The position numbers and the translations under genes are program-made. The notes beneath the pieces are model-generated. The model searched no databases. It was not told where the DNA came from and worked only from the letters and a program-made list of their open reading frames with translations. A DNA stretch of 64,000 nucleotides, taken from assembly GCF_016811105.1 (NCBI RefSeq), contig NZ_JAFBGM010000001.1, positions 2,755,621-2,819,620 on the forward strand, read 5' to 3'. Of the stretch, positions 32,966 to 41,380 are shown piece by piece. Source of the stretch: Aurantibacter crassamenti (GTDB lineage: Bacteria > Bacteroidota > Bacteroidia > Flavobacteriales > Flavobacteriaceae). Numbering within the stretch: the first letter of the stretch is position 1; each line of letters opens with the position of its first letter.

Positions 32966-34359
32966 GATTGACCTATTTTGTAATAATGAAATCCTTTTGA
33001 TTTCATTGTGTCTTTATCTAAGATGCGACGTCCATCAAAAAGAAATGCTGGTTTAAGCATTTTTGAATAAATTACATCCCAGTCATAACTTTTAAACTCG
33101 TCCCATTCTGTTAGAATACCAATTGCATGTGCATTTTCAGCAGCTTCCATTGGGTCTGAAATTACAGTTAGTAACCTTCTGTTTTCTTCTGGAGATCGTG
33201 AACCAAGATAGTCTAGATCTCTATATATCTGCTCTGCAGAAACTTTTGGATCGTAGACTACAATTTCAGCTTGCTCATCTAATAAGGCGTCTGCAACATA
33301 AATAGCTGCCGATTCACGAGTATCGTTAGTGTCCTTTTTAAATGCCCATCCGTAGAAAGCAATTTTCTTTCCGGAAACCGTATTATATAAGGTTGAAATG
33401 ATATGTTCCGCAAATCGTCTTTTTTGGTAATCATTCATAATAATAACTTGCTCCCAATAATCAGCTACTTCTTGTAAGCCATAACTTCTGGCAATATATA
33501 CTAAATTTAAAATGTCTTTTTGAAAACATGAACCTCCAAAACCTACAGATGCATTTAAAAATTTCGGACCAATTCTACTATCGGTACCAATTGCGCGTGA
33601 TACCTCTGCAATATTTGCATCTGTTTTTTCGCAGAGTGCAGATATGGCATTAATTGAAGAAACTCGTTGCGCTAAAAATGCGTTTGCTACCAATTTAGAC
33701 AACTCTGAAGACCAAACATTGGTTTGTAAAATTCTTTCTTTAGGCAGCCATTGTTCATAAATAGCACTTAATGTGTTTTTAGCTGCTTTGCCAGAAGGCG
33801 TATCATCACCACCAATAAGAATTCTGTCTGCATTCAATAAATCATCAATTGCAGTACCCTCGGCTAAAAATTCAGGATTTGATAATATTTCAAATTTAAC
33901 ATTGTTACCAGTATTGTCTAAAATACTTTTTATAGCGCTTGCTGTTCGTACAGGAAGCGTAGATTTTTCAACAATAATTTTGTCGTTTTTCGCTACTTTG
34001 GCAATATTTCTAGCGCATAATTCTACATACTTTAAATCAGCGGCTTGTCCTTTACCTTTACCGTACGTTTTAGTAGGAGTGTTTACTGAAATGAATATTA
34101 AATCTGCTTCATCAATAGCTTTATCCACGTCGGTAGAAAAGAACAAGTTTTTACCACGACTAGCGGCTACAATTTCTTTTAGGCCAGGTTCATATACAGG
34201 TAATTGATCCAAATCATTAGAATTCCAATCATCTATTCGCACTTGATTAATGTCAACGACTGTAACCTTAATATTAGGACATTGACTAGCAATAACCGAC
34301 ATCGTAGGGCCACCGACATAACCAGCACCAATACAGCATATTTTTGTAACTTTTTTCAT
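32962..34359 (-). CDS. ugd: UDP-glucose 6-dehydrogenase, eukaryote-like form
   Basis: A 465-residue NAD-dependent enzyme oxidising UDP-glucose to UDP-glucuronic acid. The start [40 protein letters not shown] and [16 protein letters not shown] are characteristic of the longer form found in animals and plants and in some bacteria. Catalytic Cys278 lies in [20 protein letters not shown] and the C-terminal domain has [20 protein letters not shown]. It is the first gene of the leftward nucleotide-sugar operon and diverges from the export operon across a 426-base region. Confidence 0.95.
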   Translation of the reverse strand: MKKVTKICCIGAGYVGGPTMSVIASQCPNIKVTVVDINQVRIDDWNSNDLDQLPVYEPGLKEIVAASRGKNLFFSTDVDKAIDEADLIFISVNTPTKTYGKGKGQAADLKYVELCARNIAKVAKNDKIIVEKSTLPVRTASAIKSILDNTGNNVKFEILSNPEFLAEGTAIDDLLNADRILIGGDDTPSGKAAKNTLSAIYEQWLPKERILQTNVWSSELSKLVANAFLAQRVSSINAISALCEKTDANIAEVSRAIGTDSRIGPKFLNASVGFGGSCFQKDILNLVYIARSYGLQEVADYWEQVIIMNDYQKRRFAEHIISTLYNTVSGKKIAFYGWAFKKDTNDTRESAAIYVADALLDEQAEIVVYDPKVSAEQIYRDLDYLGSRSPEENRRLLTVISDPMEAAENAHAIGILTEWDEFKSYDWDVIYSKMLKPAFLFDGRRILDKDTMKSKGFHYYKIGQS

Positions 34360-34785
34360 TTAGACTTATTTTTAACGGGATGCAAAGGTTGTAAATAATT
34401 TTATAATTAATCTATTTAAGTTGTCAAACGAGCATATTTTAACGGTATTGTGAAAAAAACAAAATTTGTTTTTCTTATGTAGAGTAATTCTGCATTTAGA
34501 CGAGAAATAATAAAATAATTTATAGTATATTTTTTATAGATTAAATTATCCTTTTTAAGGGTATATGTCAGAATATTCTTCAATATACCTTAAAATGAAC
34601 CCTTTTAAACGAATTAATAATATAAAAAGGATGGATGAATTAGGTTATAGTTAAATTTGCTAAACCTTTAAAAATACTATTGTACGTTTTTTAATAATGA
34701 ACCGTTTGTAGTTTTAAATCGTATTTAAAAAGTATAGATTGATTAAATTTAGATTTATAAAGTTAATGTATATCCCTAAAATTAC
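34360..34785. other. Divergent intergenic region between nucleotide-sugar and export operons
   Basis: About 426 bases that must hold the control sequences of both operons. A TAAATTTG box at 34652-34659 fits the Bacteroidota -7 element for the plus-strand operon, but no good upstream partner was seen. An imperfect inverted repeat (arms 34553-34566 and 34583-34595, one bulged G, 16-base loop) lies nearby. On the minus strand the nearest box-like sequence (34383-34390) has one mismatch. No gene is seen. Confidence 0.4.
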
Positions 34786-35922
34786 ATGAGTTTGATTACA
34801 ACAACTAAAATATGGCTTTCTTCACCTCATATGGGAGAAAAAGAACAAATCTATGTTAAAGAAGCCTTTGATACCAACTGGGTAGCTCCACTAGGGCCCA
34901 ATGTTAATTTGTTTGAAAAGAGTATTGAAAGTTATATTGATAATGACGTACATGTTGCGGCATTAAGTTCTGGCACAGCTGCCATTCATTTAGCGCTTGA
35001 AATTCTTGGCGTGTCAAAAGGGGATGAAGTTATTTGTCAAAGTTTTACCTTCTCAGCATCGGCGAACCCAATATTATATTTGGGAGCAACTCCGGTATTT
35101 GTTGACAGTGAAAAAGATACCTGGAATATTTCTCCAGAGCTACTTAAAAAGGCAATAGAAGACCGAATATCAAAAGGTAAAAAACCTAAGGCTATAGTTG
35201 CTGTGCATTTGTATGGAATGCCATATAATGTTTCAGAATTGGAAAGAATCTCAATGGAACACGATATTCCAATTGTAGAAGATAGTGCTGAAGCTCTAGG
35301 AAGCTCTTATGATAATCGCAGATGCGGAAGCTTTGGTAAAATCGGAATACTATCTTTTAATGGAAATAAGATTATAACAACTTCAGGGGGTGGCGCTTTA
35401 GTTACCAAAAAGTTGAAATATAAGGAAAGAGCGATATTTCTTGCAACTCAGGCTAGAGATGATGCGCCACACTATCAACATTCAAATGTCGGTTATAATT
35501 ATAGAATGAGTAATGTTTTGGCTGGAATTGGTCGCGGTCAAATGGAAGTTTTAAATGACAGGGTTGAAGCTCGAAGAGCCAATTTTGAATTTTATAAATC
35601 AAAACTTAGCCATATAGAGGAAATTGAATTTTTGCATGAACCAGATGGCTATTTTTCAAATAGATGGTTAACATGTATTTTGACCCCTACTTTTGAGGTT
35701 CGAGAAAAAATCAGGCTTGAGTTACTGGAAAATGATGTTGAATCACGACCTTTATGGAAGCCAATGCACCTGCAACCAATTTTTGAAAAATATGCAAATT
35801 ACTCTGATGGTACCTCTGCTGATTTATTTGAGAGAGGTTTATGTTTGCCAAGTGGATCTAATCTGTCTCAAGAAGATTTAAATAGAATTGTTGACCTAAT
35901 CATAAATGTTTTTAAGCTATGA
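34786..35922 (+). CDS. DegT/DnrJ/EryC1 sugar aminotransferase, PglE-like
   Basis: A 378-residue pyridoxal-phosphate enzyme that aminates keto-sugar nucleotides. It starts with the family's IWLSSPHMGEKEQIYVKEAF; ALSSGTAAIHLAL is the phosphate-binding segment; IVEDSAEALGSSYDNRRCGS supplies the Asp that contacts the ring nitrogen; Lys195 in ILSFNGNKIITTSGGGALV is the Schiff-base lysine. Immediately downstream (four-base overlap) is a UDP-GlcNAc 4,6-dehydratase, so the likely reaction is formation of UDP-4-amino-4,6-dideoxy-GlcNAc as by Campylobacter PglE. No PglD-like acetyltransferase is seen in the window. It opens the plus-strand export operon. Confidence 0.88.
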   Translation: MSLITTTKIWLSSPHMGEKEQIYVKEAFDTNWVAPLGPNVNLFEKSIESYIDNDVHVAALSSGTAAIHLALEILGVSKGDEVICQSFTFSASANPILYLGATPVFVDSEKDTWNISPELLKKAIEDRISKGKKPKAIVAVHLYGMPYNVSELERISMEHDIPIVEDSAEALGSSYDNRRCGSFGKIGILSFNGNKIITTSGGGALVTKKLKYKERAIFLATQARDDAPHYQHSNVGYNYRMSNVLAGIGRGQMEVLNDRVEARRANFEFYKSKLSHIEEIEFLHEPDGYFSNRWLTCILTPTFEVREKIRLELLENDVESRPLWKPMHLQPIFEKYANYSDGTSADLFERGLCLPSGSNLSQEDLNRIVDLIINVFKL

Positions 35923-37856
35923 TTCAAAATTATTTATCAAATAACGTGAATCGTTATGCATCTAAATGGTTGGTTTTAATCATTGATGTTATTACTGTAA
36001 GTTTATCATTCTTTTTAGCCTATTGCATACGTTTTAATCTATCTCTTGATTTTGATGTCGCAATGCTCTACACACAATTGCCTTTTGTAGCGCTAGTTTC
36101 AATTATTTCATTTTTAATTGTTGGTTCTTATAAAGGAGTTGTGCGTCACACTGGTGTTAGAGATGTGTATAACCTGTTTAATGCAATATGTACTTGCAGC
36201 ATCATTATGATTGTAATGGTTCTGATTAATACAAAACTAAACTACTTTGAAAATTTCACCATCCCTAGAGGTATAATTATAATACATAGTTTATTAAGTT
36301 TTATGGGGCTTACAGCTTCCAGATATGTATTTAAAGCACTCTATAATACGTATCTGGTGAAGGATATGAAAGTTAATAAGAATGTACTGATTTATGGAGC
36401 AGGAGAGTCTGGTATATTAACCCATAATGCATTAACAAATCATTCAAAAAGCCGAGCAAGAGTTGTAGGATATATTGATAATGATAATCAAAAAGTAGGT
36501 AAACAAATTAATGGTGTTAGCGTCTTTCATAAGAGCGTGTTAACTGAAGATTTTCTTACCAAAAAGGATATTTCAGAAGTTATTTTTTCCATTCAAAATA
36601 TTGACCCTAAGAACTTAAGGAAACTTGTAGAGAGTTTAGTAGAATATCCTGTTCAGGTTAAAATTGTTCCACCAGTAGAGGATTGGATAAATGGGGAATT
36701 AAGAGCTTCTCAGATAAAACAGGTTCAGATAGAGGATTTATTAGATCGGGCTCCCATTAGCTTTAAAAATGAAAAAGTTGATCAAGAACTTAATGGTAAG
36801 GTTATTCTTGTGACTGGTGGAGCTGGATCAATTGGAAGTGAAATAGTCCGACAAATTTGTGATTACAGCTACAAATCTTTAATAATTATTGATCAAGCAG
36901 AATCAGCATTATATGATTTGCAACAAGATTTAAAGCAAAATGGATTTCACAATTTCATACCTATTGTGGGAGATATTCGAGATAAAAATCGAATGAATGC
37001 TATTTTTCAGGAATATAAGCCCAACATGGTTTTTCATGCGGCTGCGTATAAACACGTGCCTTTAATGGAATATAATTCATATGAGGCCATTAAAATTAAT
37101 GTAGCAGGCACTAAAACCATTGCGGATCTTTCAATGAATCATAAGGTTGATAAGTTCGTTTTTGTTTCTACAGATAAAGCTGTGAATCCCACAAATGTAA
37201 TGGGAGCATGTAAACGTATAGCTGAAATGTATATTAGCTGTATGGAGCAGCAAAAGAAAACGAAATTTATTACCACGCGTTTTGGAAACGTTTTAGGGTC
37301 AAATGGTTCTGTTATTCCATTATTCAGAAAACAAATAGAAAAAGGCGGACCCTTAACTCTTACACATAAAGATGTTACGAGATATTTTATGACTATACCA
37401 GAAGCATCACAGCTAGTTTTAGAAGCTGGAGCTATGGGTGAGGGGGGAGAAATATTCATATTCGATATGGGTGAATCAGTCAAAATATTTGATTTAGCCA
37501 AGAATATGATAAAACTCTCAGGCTTGAATTACCCAGAGGACATTGATATTAAAATAACAGGGCTTAGACCAGGAGAGAAATTATACGAAGAGTTATTGGC
37601 AAATGGGGAAAACACCTTACCTACATATCACAAAAAAATAAAAATTAGTAAAGTAAGAGACTTAGATTATGCTGACGTTCGTTCAAAAATTGATGAATTG
37701 TGCATAACCAATATGTTCTTCAGTGGAAATACAGTAAAATTGATGAAAAATATAGTTCCTGAATATGTTTCTAATAATTCAGAATTATGTGATTTAGATG
37801 AGGACAAAAAAACAAATCATGGGGATAAACCAACCTTAAAGGTAGTTCAATCTTAA
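35919..37856 (+). CDS. Membrane UDP-GlcNAc 4,6-dehydratase, PglF/CapD-like
   Basis: A 645-residue enzyme of the long CapD/FlaA1 type. Four hydrophobic segments fill about residues 15-140, then a first Rossmann unit (VLIYGAGESGILTHNAL) and the catalytic SDR domain starting VILVTGGAGSIGSEIVRQI near 295. The active site is Thr418-Asp419-Lys420 in FVSTDKAVNPTNVMGACKR, the form used by PglF instead of Y-x3-K. It makes UDP-4-keto-6-deoxy-GlcNAc at the inner membrane for the aminotransferase encoded just upstream. The 4-base overlap with that gene and 45-base gap to the wza-like gene support one operon. Confidence 0.92.
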   Translation: MIQNYLSNNVNRYASKWLVLIIDVITVSLSFFLAYCIRFNLSLDFDVAMLYTQLPFVALVSIISFLIVGSYKGVVRHTGVRDVYNLFNAICTCSIIMIVMVLINTKLNYFENFTIPRGIIIIHSLLSFMGLTASRYVFKALYNTYLVKDMKVNKNVLIYGAGESGILTHNALTNHSKSRARVVGYIDNDNQKVGKQINGVSVFHKSVLTEDFLTKKDISEVIFSIQNIDPKNLRKLVESLVEYPVQVKIVPPVEDWINGELRASQIKQVQIEDLLDRAPISFKNEKVDQELNGKVILVTGGAGSIGSEIVRQICDYSYKSLIIIDQAESALYDLQQDLKQNGFHNFIPIVGDIRDKNRMNAIFQEYKPNMVFHAAAYKHVPLMEYNSYEAIKINVAGTKTIADLSMNHKVDKFVFVSTDKAVNPTNVMGACKRIAEMYISCMEQQKKTKFITTRFGNVLGSNGSVIPLFRKQIEKGGPLTLTHKDVTRYFMTIPEASQLVLEAGAMGEGGEIFIFDMGESVKIFDLAKNMIKLSGLNYPEDIDIKITGLRPGEKLYEELLANGENTLPTYHKKIKISKVRDLDYADVRSKIDELCITNMFFSGNTVKLMKNIVPEYVSNNSELCDLDEDKKTNHGDKPTLKVVQS

Positions 37857-37901
37857 ATTTTTTATTAATCTTGCATTTGAATTTAAAATAATAGCGGCAC
37901 T

Positions 37902-38684
37902 ATGGTACAAAAGAACACTACTTTTTATAAAAGTATTTATTTATGGACAATTTCAATTTTGTTATTGAGTTCATGCGCATCAAAGCAAGATATCGTCTAT
38001 TTTCAAAATGCAGGTGATTTCGAGACTATTGTTAGTGATAATTCACATACTAATAAGTTTAAAATTGATGATGTATTGAGTATACACGTATCAACTTTTG
38101 ATCCCCAAGCAAGTGTACCATTCAATCTTTTTAAAGGTGCCGAAGAAGGTGGAATAAGAGCACAACAGGTAGATTATATAATTGACAAAAATGGTGAGAT
38201 TGATTTTCCTGTATTAGGCGCAATTAAGATAGTGGGACTTTCGCCAGAAGAGGCAAAGCAATTTTTAAAGGAAAAGCTTTCACCGTATTTAAAAGACGCG
38301 ATTGTCAATATAAGATTAAAGAATTTTACAGTTACCGTTCTTGGTGAGGTCAATAGACCCGGAACCTACCCTGTAGGCGGGGAGCAAATAACCGTTTTAG
38401 AAGCTATTGGGCTTGCCAATGATTTAACAATAAAAGGAATACGTAAAAATGTGATGGTTATACGTGATTTTAATGGAACGAAAGTGTATACACGAATAGA
38501 TTTAACGAAAAAAGAAGCATTGAACTCGCCGGTTTACTATTTAACCCAGAATGATGTAGTTTATGTAGAACCGAATAAATCTGCTGTTAATTCATCAGCT
38601 TTTGATAGCAGAGTTTCAGTGTGGGTTTCAATAGCATCTTTATTAATTTCTTCTACAGTTTTGATAATTACTCGATCAAAATAA
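37902..38684 (+). CDS. wza: Wza-like polysaccharide export lipoprotein
   Basis: A 260-residue outer-membrane lipoprotein. The signal peptide ends ISILLLSSCASKQDIVYFQN, with lipidated Cys25 and the phrase D-I-V-Y-F-Q-N common to Bacteroidota export proteins. The Poly_export domain contains FKIDDVLSIHVSTFDP and VDYIIDKNGEIDFPVLGAIK; an SLBB domain follows with VTVLGEVNRPGTYPVGGEQ. A hydrophobic C-terminal helix (about 238-256, VWVSIASLLISSTVLII) fits the membrane helix that forms the octameric pore. It would form the exit channel with the Wzc-like kinase encoded 53 bases downstream. Confidence 0.93.
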   Translation: MVQKNTTFYKSIYLWTISILLLSSCASKQDIVYFQNAGDFETIVSDNSHTNKFKIDDVLSIHVSTFDPQASVPFNLFKGAEEGGIRAQQVDYIIDKNGEIDFPVLGAIKIVGLSPEEAKQFLKEKLSPYLKDAIVNIRLKNFTVTVLGEVNRPGTYPVGGEQITVLEAIGLANDLTIKGIRKNVMVIRDFNGTKVYTRIDLTKKEALNSPVYYLTQNDVVYVEPNKSAVNSSAFDSRVSVWVSIASLLISSTVLIITRSK

Positions 38685-38737
38685 TTAATTAGTAAAATAA
38701 TTATTATAATTAACTCCTTTTAAAGAGTGATAAAACA

Positions 38738-41107
38738 ATGAATTCACAAAACATCTCAGACAGCGAAACTGACATTAAAGCTTTGTTAACTGCTTATACT
38801 AGGCATTGGAAGTGGTTTGTTTTATCAGTTATAGGCATACTTATATTGGCATTTTTATATATAAGATATGCAACACCAGAATACGCGGCGATTGCAAAAA
38901 TTCAAATTATTGAAAATCAAAACTCCGGTTCTGAACTTTCTGCTTTTCAAGATTTAGATGTTTTAGGCGGAGGTAAGAACAAGGTTGAAGATGAGATTGA
39001 AATTCTTAATTCTAGATCAAATTTTATAGATGTAGTCAAAAGTCTGAATTTAAATGTTCAAGTTATTGCACTTGGTAACGTAAAAGACACAGAAATATAT
39101 ACAAACCGGCCTATTAATTTAAATTTCATTGAAAATGATTCTGTGATTCATAATTCTGAATTTACTTTCTTTATAGAATTGACATCTGATACTAATTTTG
39201 GCTACAGCGTTGAGCGTGATAGTCCACTACAAATGTTTGCTTATGGTAACAACATCCCAACAAACATTGGTGGTGTCGTGATAACACCAAACATGCCTTT
39301 TTTTAATAAATATAAAGGTCAAAAAATCATGGTATCGGTTAAACCAATAATCCGTATTGCACAATCCTATCAATTGAAAACAATTGTTGCGGTGGCTGAT
39401 GAGTATTCTAATATTATTAACATTAGTATTAATGATCCAGTCAAGCAGAAAGCTGTGGATATACTAAATACACTAATATTTAATTATAATAACAATGCTG
39501 TCGAAGATAAAAAGGCAGTTGCTAATAAAACTGCAAGTTTTATAGATAATCGTATTACCACTATTTCTTCTAGTCTAACTGAAGTAGATGAAGATGCAGA
39601 AAAACTTTTGACAGGTAAAGGCATGACAGGCGGTGGGTTAGAAGTAGGGGCAGCTGTTCAAGCAAGTTCGCAAAGTAGGCAACAGCTAGATGATGCAAGA
39701 AATCAATTGCAAATGGTATCTAGTCTTAAAAATTATGTTGCCAGTGAAGATGGTTATGAAGCTATGCCTGCATTTGATGTGGGTAGTGGTGCAATATCTG
39801 GTACGCAGGTTAAATATAATGAGCTTGTAGCAGAACGAAAAAGACTGTTGAAAAGTGCAGATGAAAAGAATCCGATTATTGTTAATCTAAATGAACAATT
39901 AGATCAATTGAAATCCACTATGCAATCTAGTTTAACTTCAATGGAACGTAATGTTGGTGCTACGGTTGGTACTTTGCAGAATCAAATGGGTAGAATTCAA
40001 GGTACAATATATTCGGCTCCCAAAAATCAAAGAATGTTAACTGATATTACTAGGCAACAACAAACTAGAGAGAGCTTATACTTATATTTATTGCAAAAGA
40101 GAGAAGAGTCTCAAATTGCGGCTGCTTCAAGTCCCGAGAAATCAAAAATAATTGATAATGCTTACCTTCAAAGTAAATTTCCAGTTTCTCCTAAAAAACA
40201 AATAATATATATTGCGGCAATTATATTTGGACTTTTTATTCCTTTTAGCATAATTTACTTAAATGATTTACTCGATAATAAAATACATAACAAAACTGGT
40301 TTAGAAAAACTTGTTCAGGGAATACCTGTTTTGTCGGAATTACCAAGTTTGTCAAAGAAAGATGAAATATTGGTAAGGAAAGAAGATCGAAGTGTATTGG
40401 GTGAATCGCTAAGAATTTTACGTACCAATTTGGATTACATAATTAATTCGAAAAAAGGGAGTAAAAATAATTTAATATTTGTTACTTCTAGTGTTCCAGG
40501 GGAAGGAAAAACATTTTTATCATCTAATTTGTCAATGATTTTCGCCAATACAAATAAAAAAGTTTTGCTGATCGGTGCTGATATTAGAAATCCTAAGCTT
40601 TATACATTTTTTACTAGTAAGGATGTCGATAAATTAGGAATGAAACCAACTCGTAATAAAGATGCTGGGCTAACTGAATTTCTTTATGATGATTCAATAT
40701 CAGTAAAAGATATAATAAATCCATTGTTAGTGCATACTACGACAATAGACGTAATATATTCCGGTAAAATACCACCTAATCCATCCGAATTATTAATGAG
40801 TGATCGATTAAAAGATTTGTTTGAAGATGTATCAGAAAAATATGACTATGTGGTTGTAGATACTGCACCCTTAATGGTTGTTACGGATACATTATTGATT
40901 AGTAAATTTGCGAATCATATTATTTATGTGACTCGTGCTGGTGTAACCGAAAATAAAGTTATTGAATTTCCGCTGAAATTACGGGATGAAGGTAAACTAG
41001 ATGGATTAGCTTTTGTTGTTAATGACGTTAAAGATTCTAATTTAGGTTATGGCGGTAAATATGGATATGGTTACGGTAAGACTACCAAAAAGTGGTGGAA
41101 ATTTTGA
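38738..41107 (+). CDS. wzc: Wzc-like polysaccharide co-polymerase/tyrosine autokinase
   Basis: A 789-residue fused PCP-2a protein. Two transmembrane helices (about 30-46 and 488-508, IIYIAAIIFGLFIPFSIIYL) flank the Wzz and GNVR periplasmic part, which contains the coiled coil. The cytoplasmic BY-kinase domain has Walker A TSSVPGEGKTFLSSNLSM (about 583-600), Walker A' VLLIGADIRNP and Walker B YDYVVVDTAPLMV (about 702-714). The tail ends in a Tyr/Gly-rich stretch (LGYGGKYGYGYGKTTKKWW), the probable autophosphorylation cluster. It sets chain length and links Wzy to Wza. The partner phosphatase is probably the PHP-type protein 14 kb to the right. Confidence 0.94.
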   Translation: MNSQNISDSETDIKALLTAYTRHWKWFVLSVIGILILAFLYIRYATPEYAAIAKIQIIENQNSGSELSAFQDLDVLGGGKNKVEDEIEILNSRSNFIDVVKSLNLNVQVIALGNVKDTEIYTNRPINLNFIENDSVIHNSEFTFFIELTSDTNFGYSVERDSPLQMFAYGNNIPTNIGGVVITPNMPFFNKYKGQKIMVSVKPIIRIAQSYQLKTIVAVADEYSNIINISINDPVKQKAVDILNTLIFNYNNNAVEDKKAVANKTASFIDNRITTISSSLTEVDEDAEKLLTGKGMTGGGLEVGAAVQASSQSRQQLDDARNQLQMVSSLKNYVASEDGYEAMPAFDVGSGAISGTQVKYNELVAERKRLLKSADEKNPIIVNLNEQLDQLKSTMQSSLTSMERNVGATVGTLQNQMGRIQGTIYSAPKNQRMLTDITRQQQTRESLYLYLLQKREESQIAAASSPEKSKIIDNAYLQSKFPVSPKKQIIYIAAIIFGLFIPFSIIYLNDLLDNKIHNKTGLEKLVQGIPVLSELPSLSKKDEILVRKEDRSVLGESLRILRTNLDYIINSKKGSKNNLIFVTSSVPGEGKTFLSSNLSMIFANTNKKVLLIGADIRNPKLYTFFTSKDVDKLGMKPTRNKDAGLTEFLYDDSISVKDIINPLLVHTTTIDVIYSGKIPPNPSELLMSDRLKDLFEDVSEKYDYVVVDTAPLMVVTDTLLISKFANHIIYVTRAGVTENKVIEFPLKLRDEGKLDGLAFVVNDVKDSNLGYGGKYGYGYGKTTKKWWKF

Positions 41108-41132
41108 CCTTAACAATTATTTGATAATTTAT

Positions 41133-41164
41133 AAAATCCTGATTTAGCATCAGGATTTTTTTTG
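41133..41164 (+). terminator. Rho-independent terminator of the export operon
   Basis: An 11-bp perfect stem (AAAATCCTGAT and its complement) with a TTAGC loop is followed by a T-run, 25 bases after the wzc stop. It closes the aminotransferase-dehydratase-wza-wzc operon and separates it from the secreted-protein genes. Confidence 0.9.
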
Positions 41165-41296
41165 TCTAACTGATAAAAATAAAATATTAAGTCCACTTAA
41201 GATGATTACAAGAATAAGTGATTAGTTACGTTCTCCAATTTATAAATTGTAGTTAGCCGATAACACTTGAATTTAAACGAAAATCAAGTAGGGTAA

Positions 41297-41328
41297 TTCG
41301 GCAGTAAGTTGTTATTAAGTTATCTTTG
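41297..41328 (+). promoter_or_regulatory. Bacteroidota-type promoter of the first sugar-dehydrogenase-like gene
   Basis: TATCTTTG (41321-41328) fits the TAnnTTTG -7 consensus exactly, with TTCG (one mismatch to TTTG) 20 bases upstream. Transcription would begin about seven bases further on, giving a leader of about 45 bases before the ATG. Confidence 0.55.
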
Positions 41329-41380
41329 TAAGTTGTAGGTTCCTCCAACTATATTGATTTAAATTGCTGCTAATATTAAT

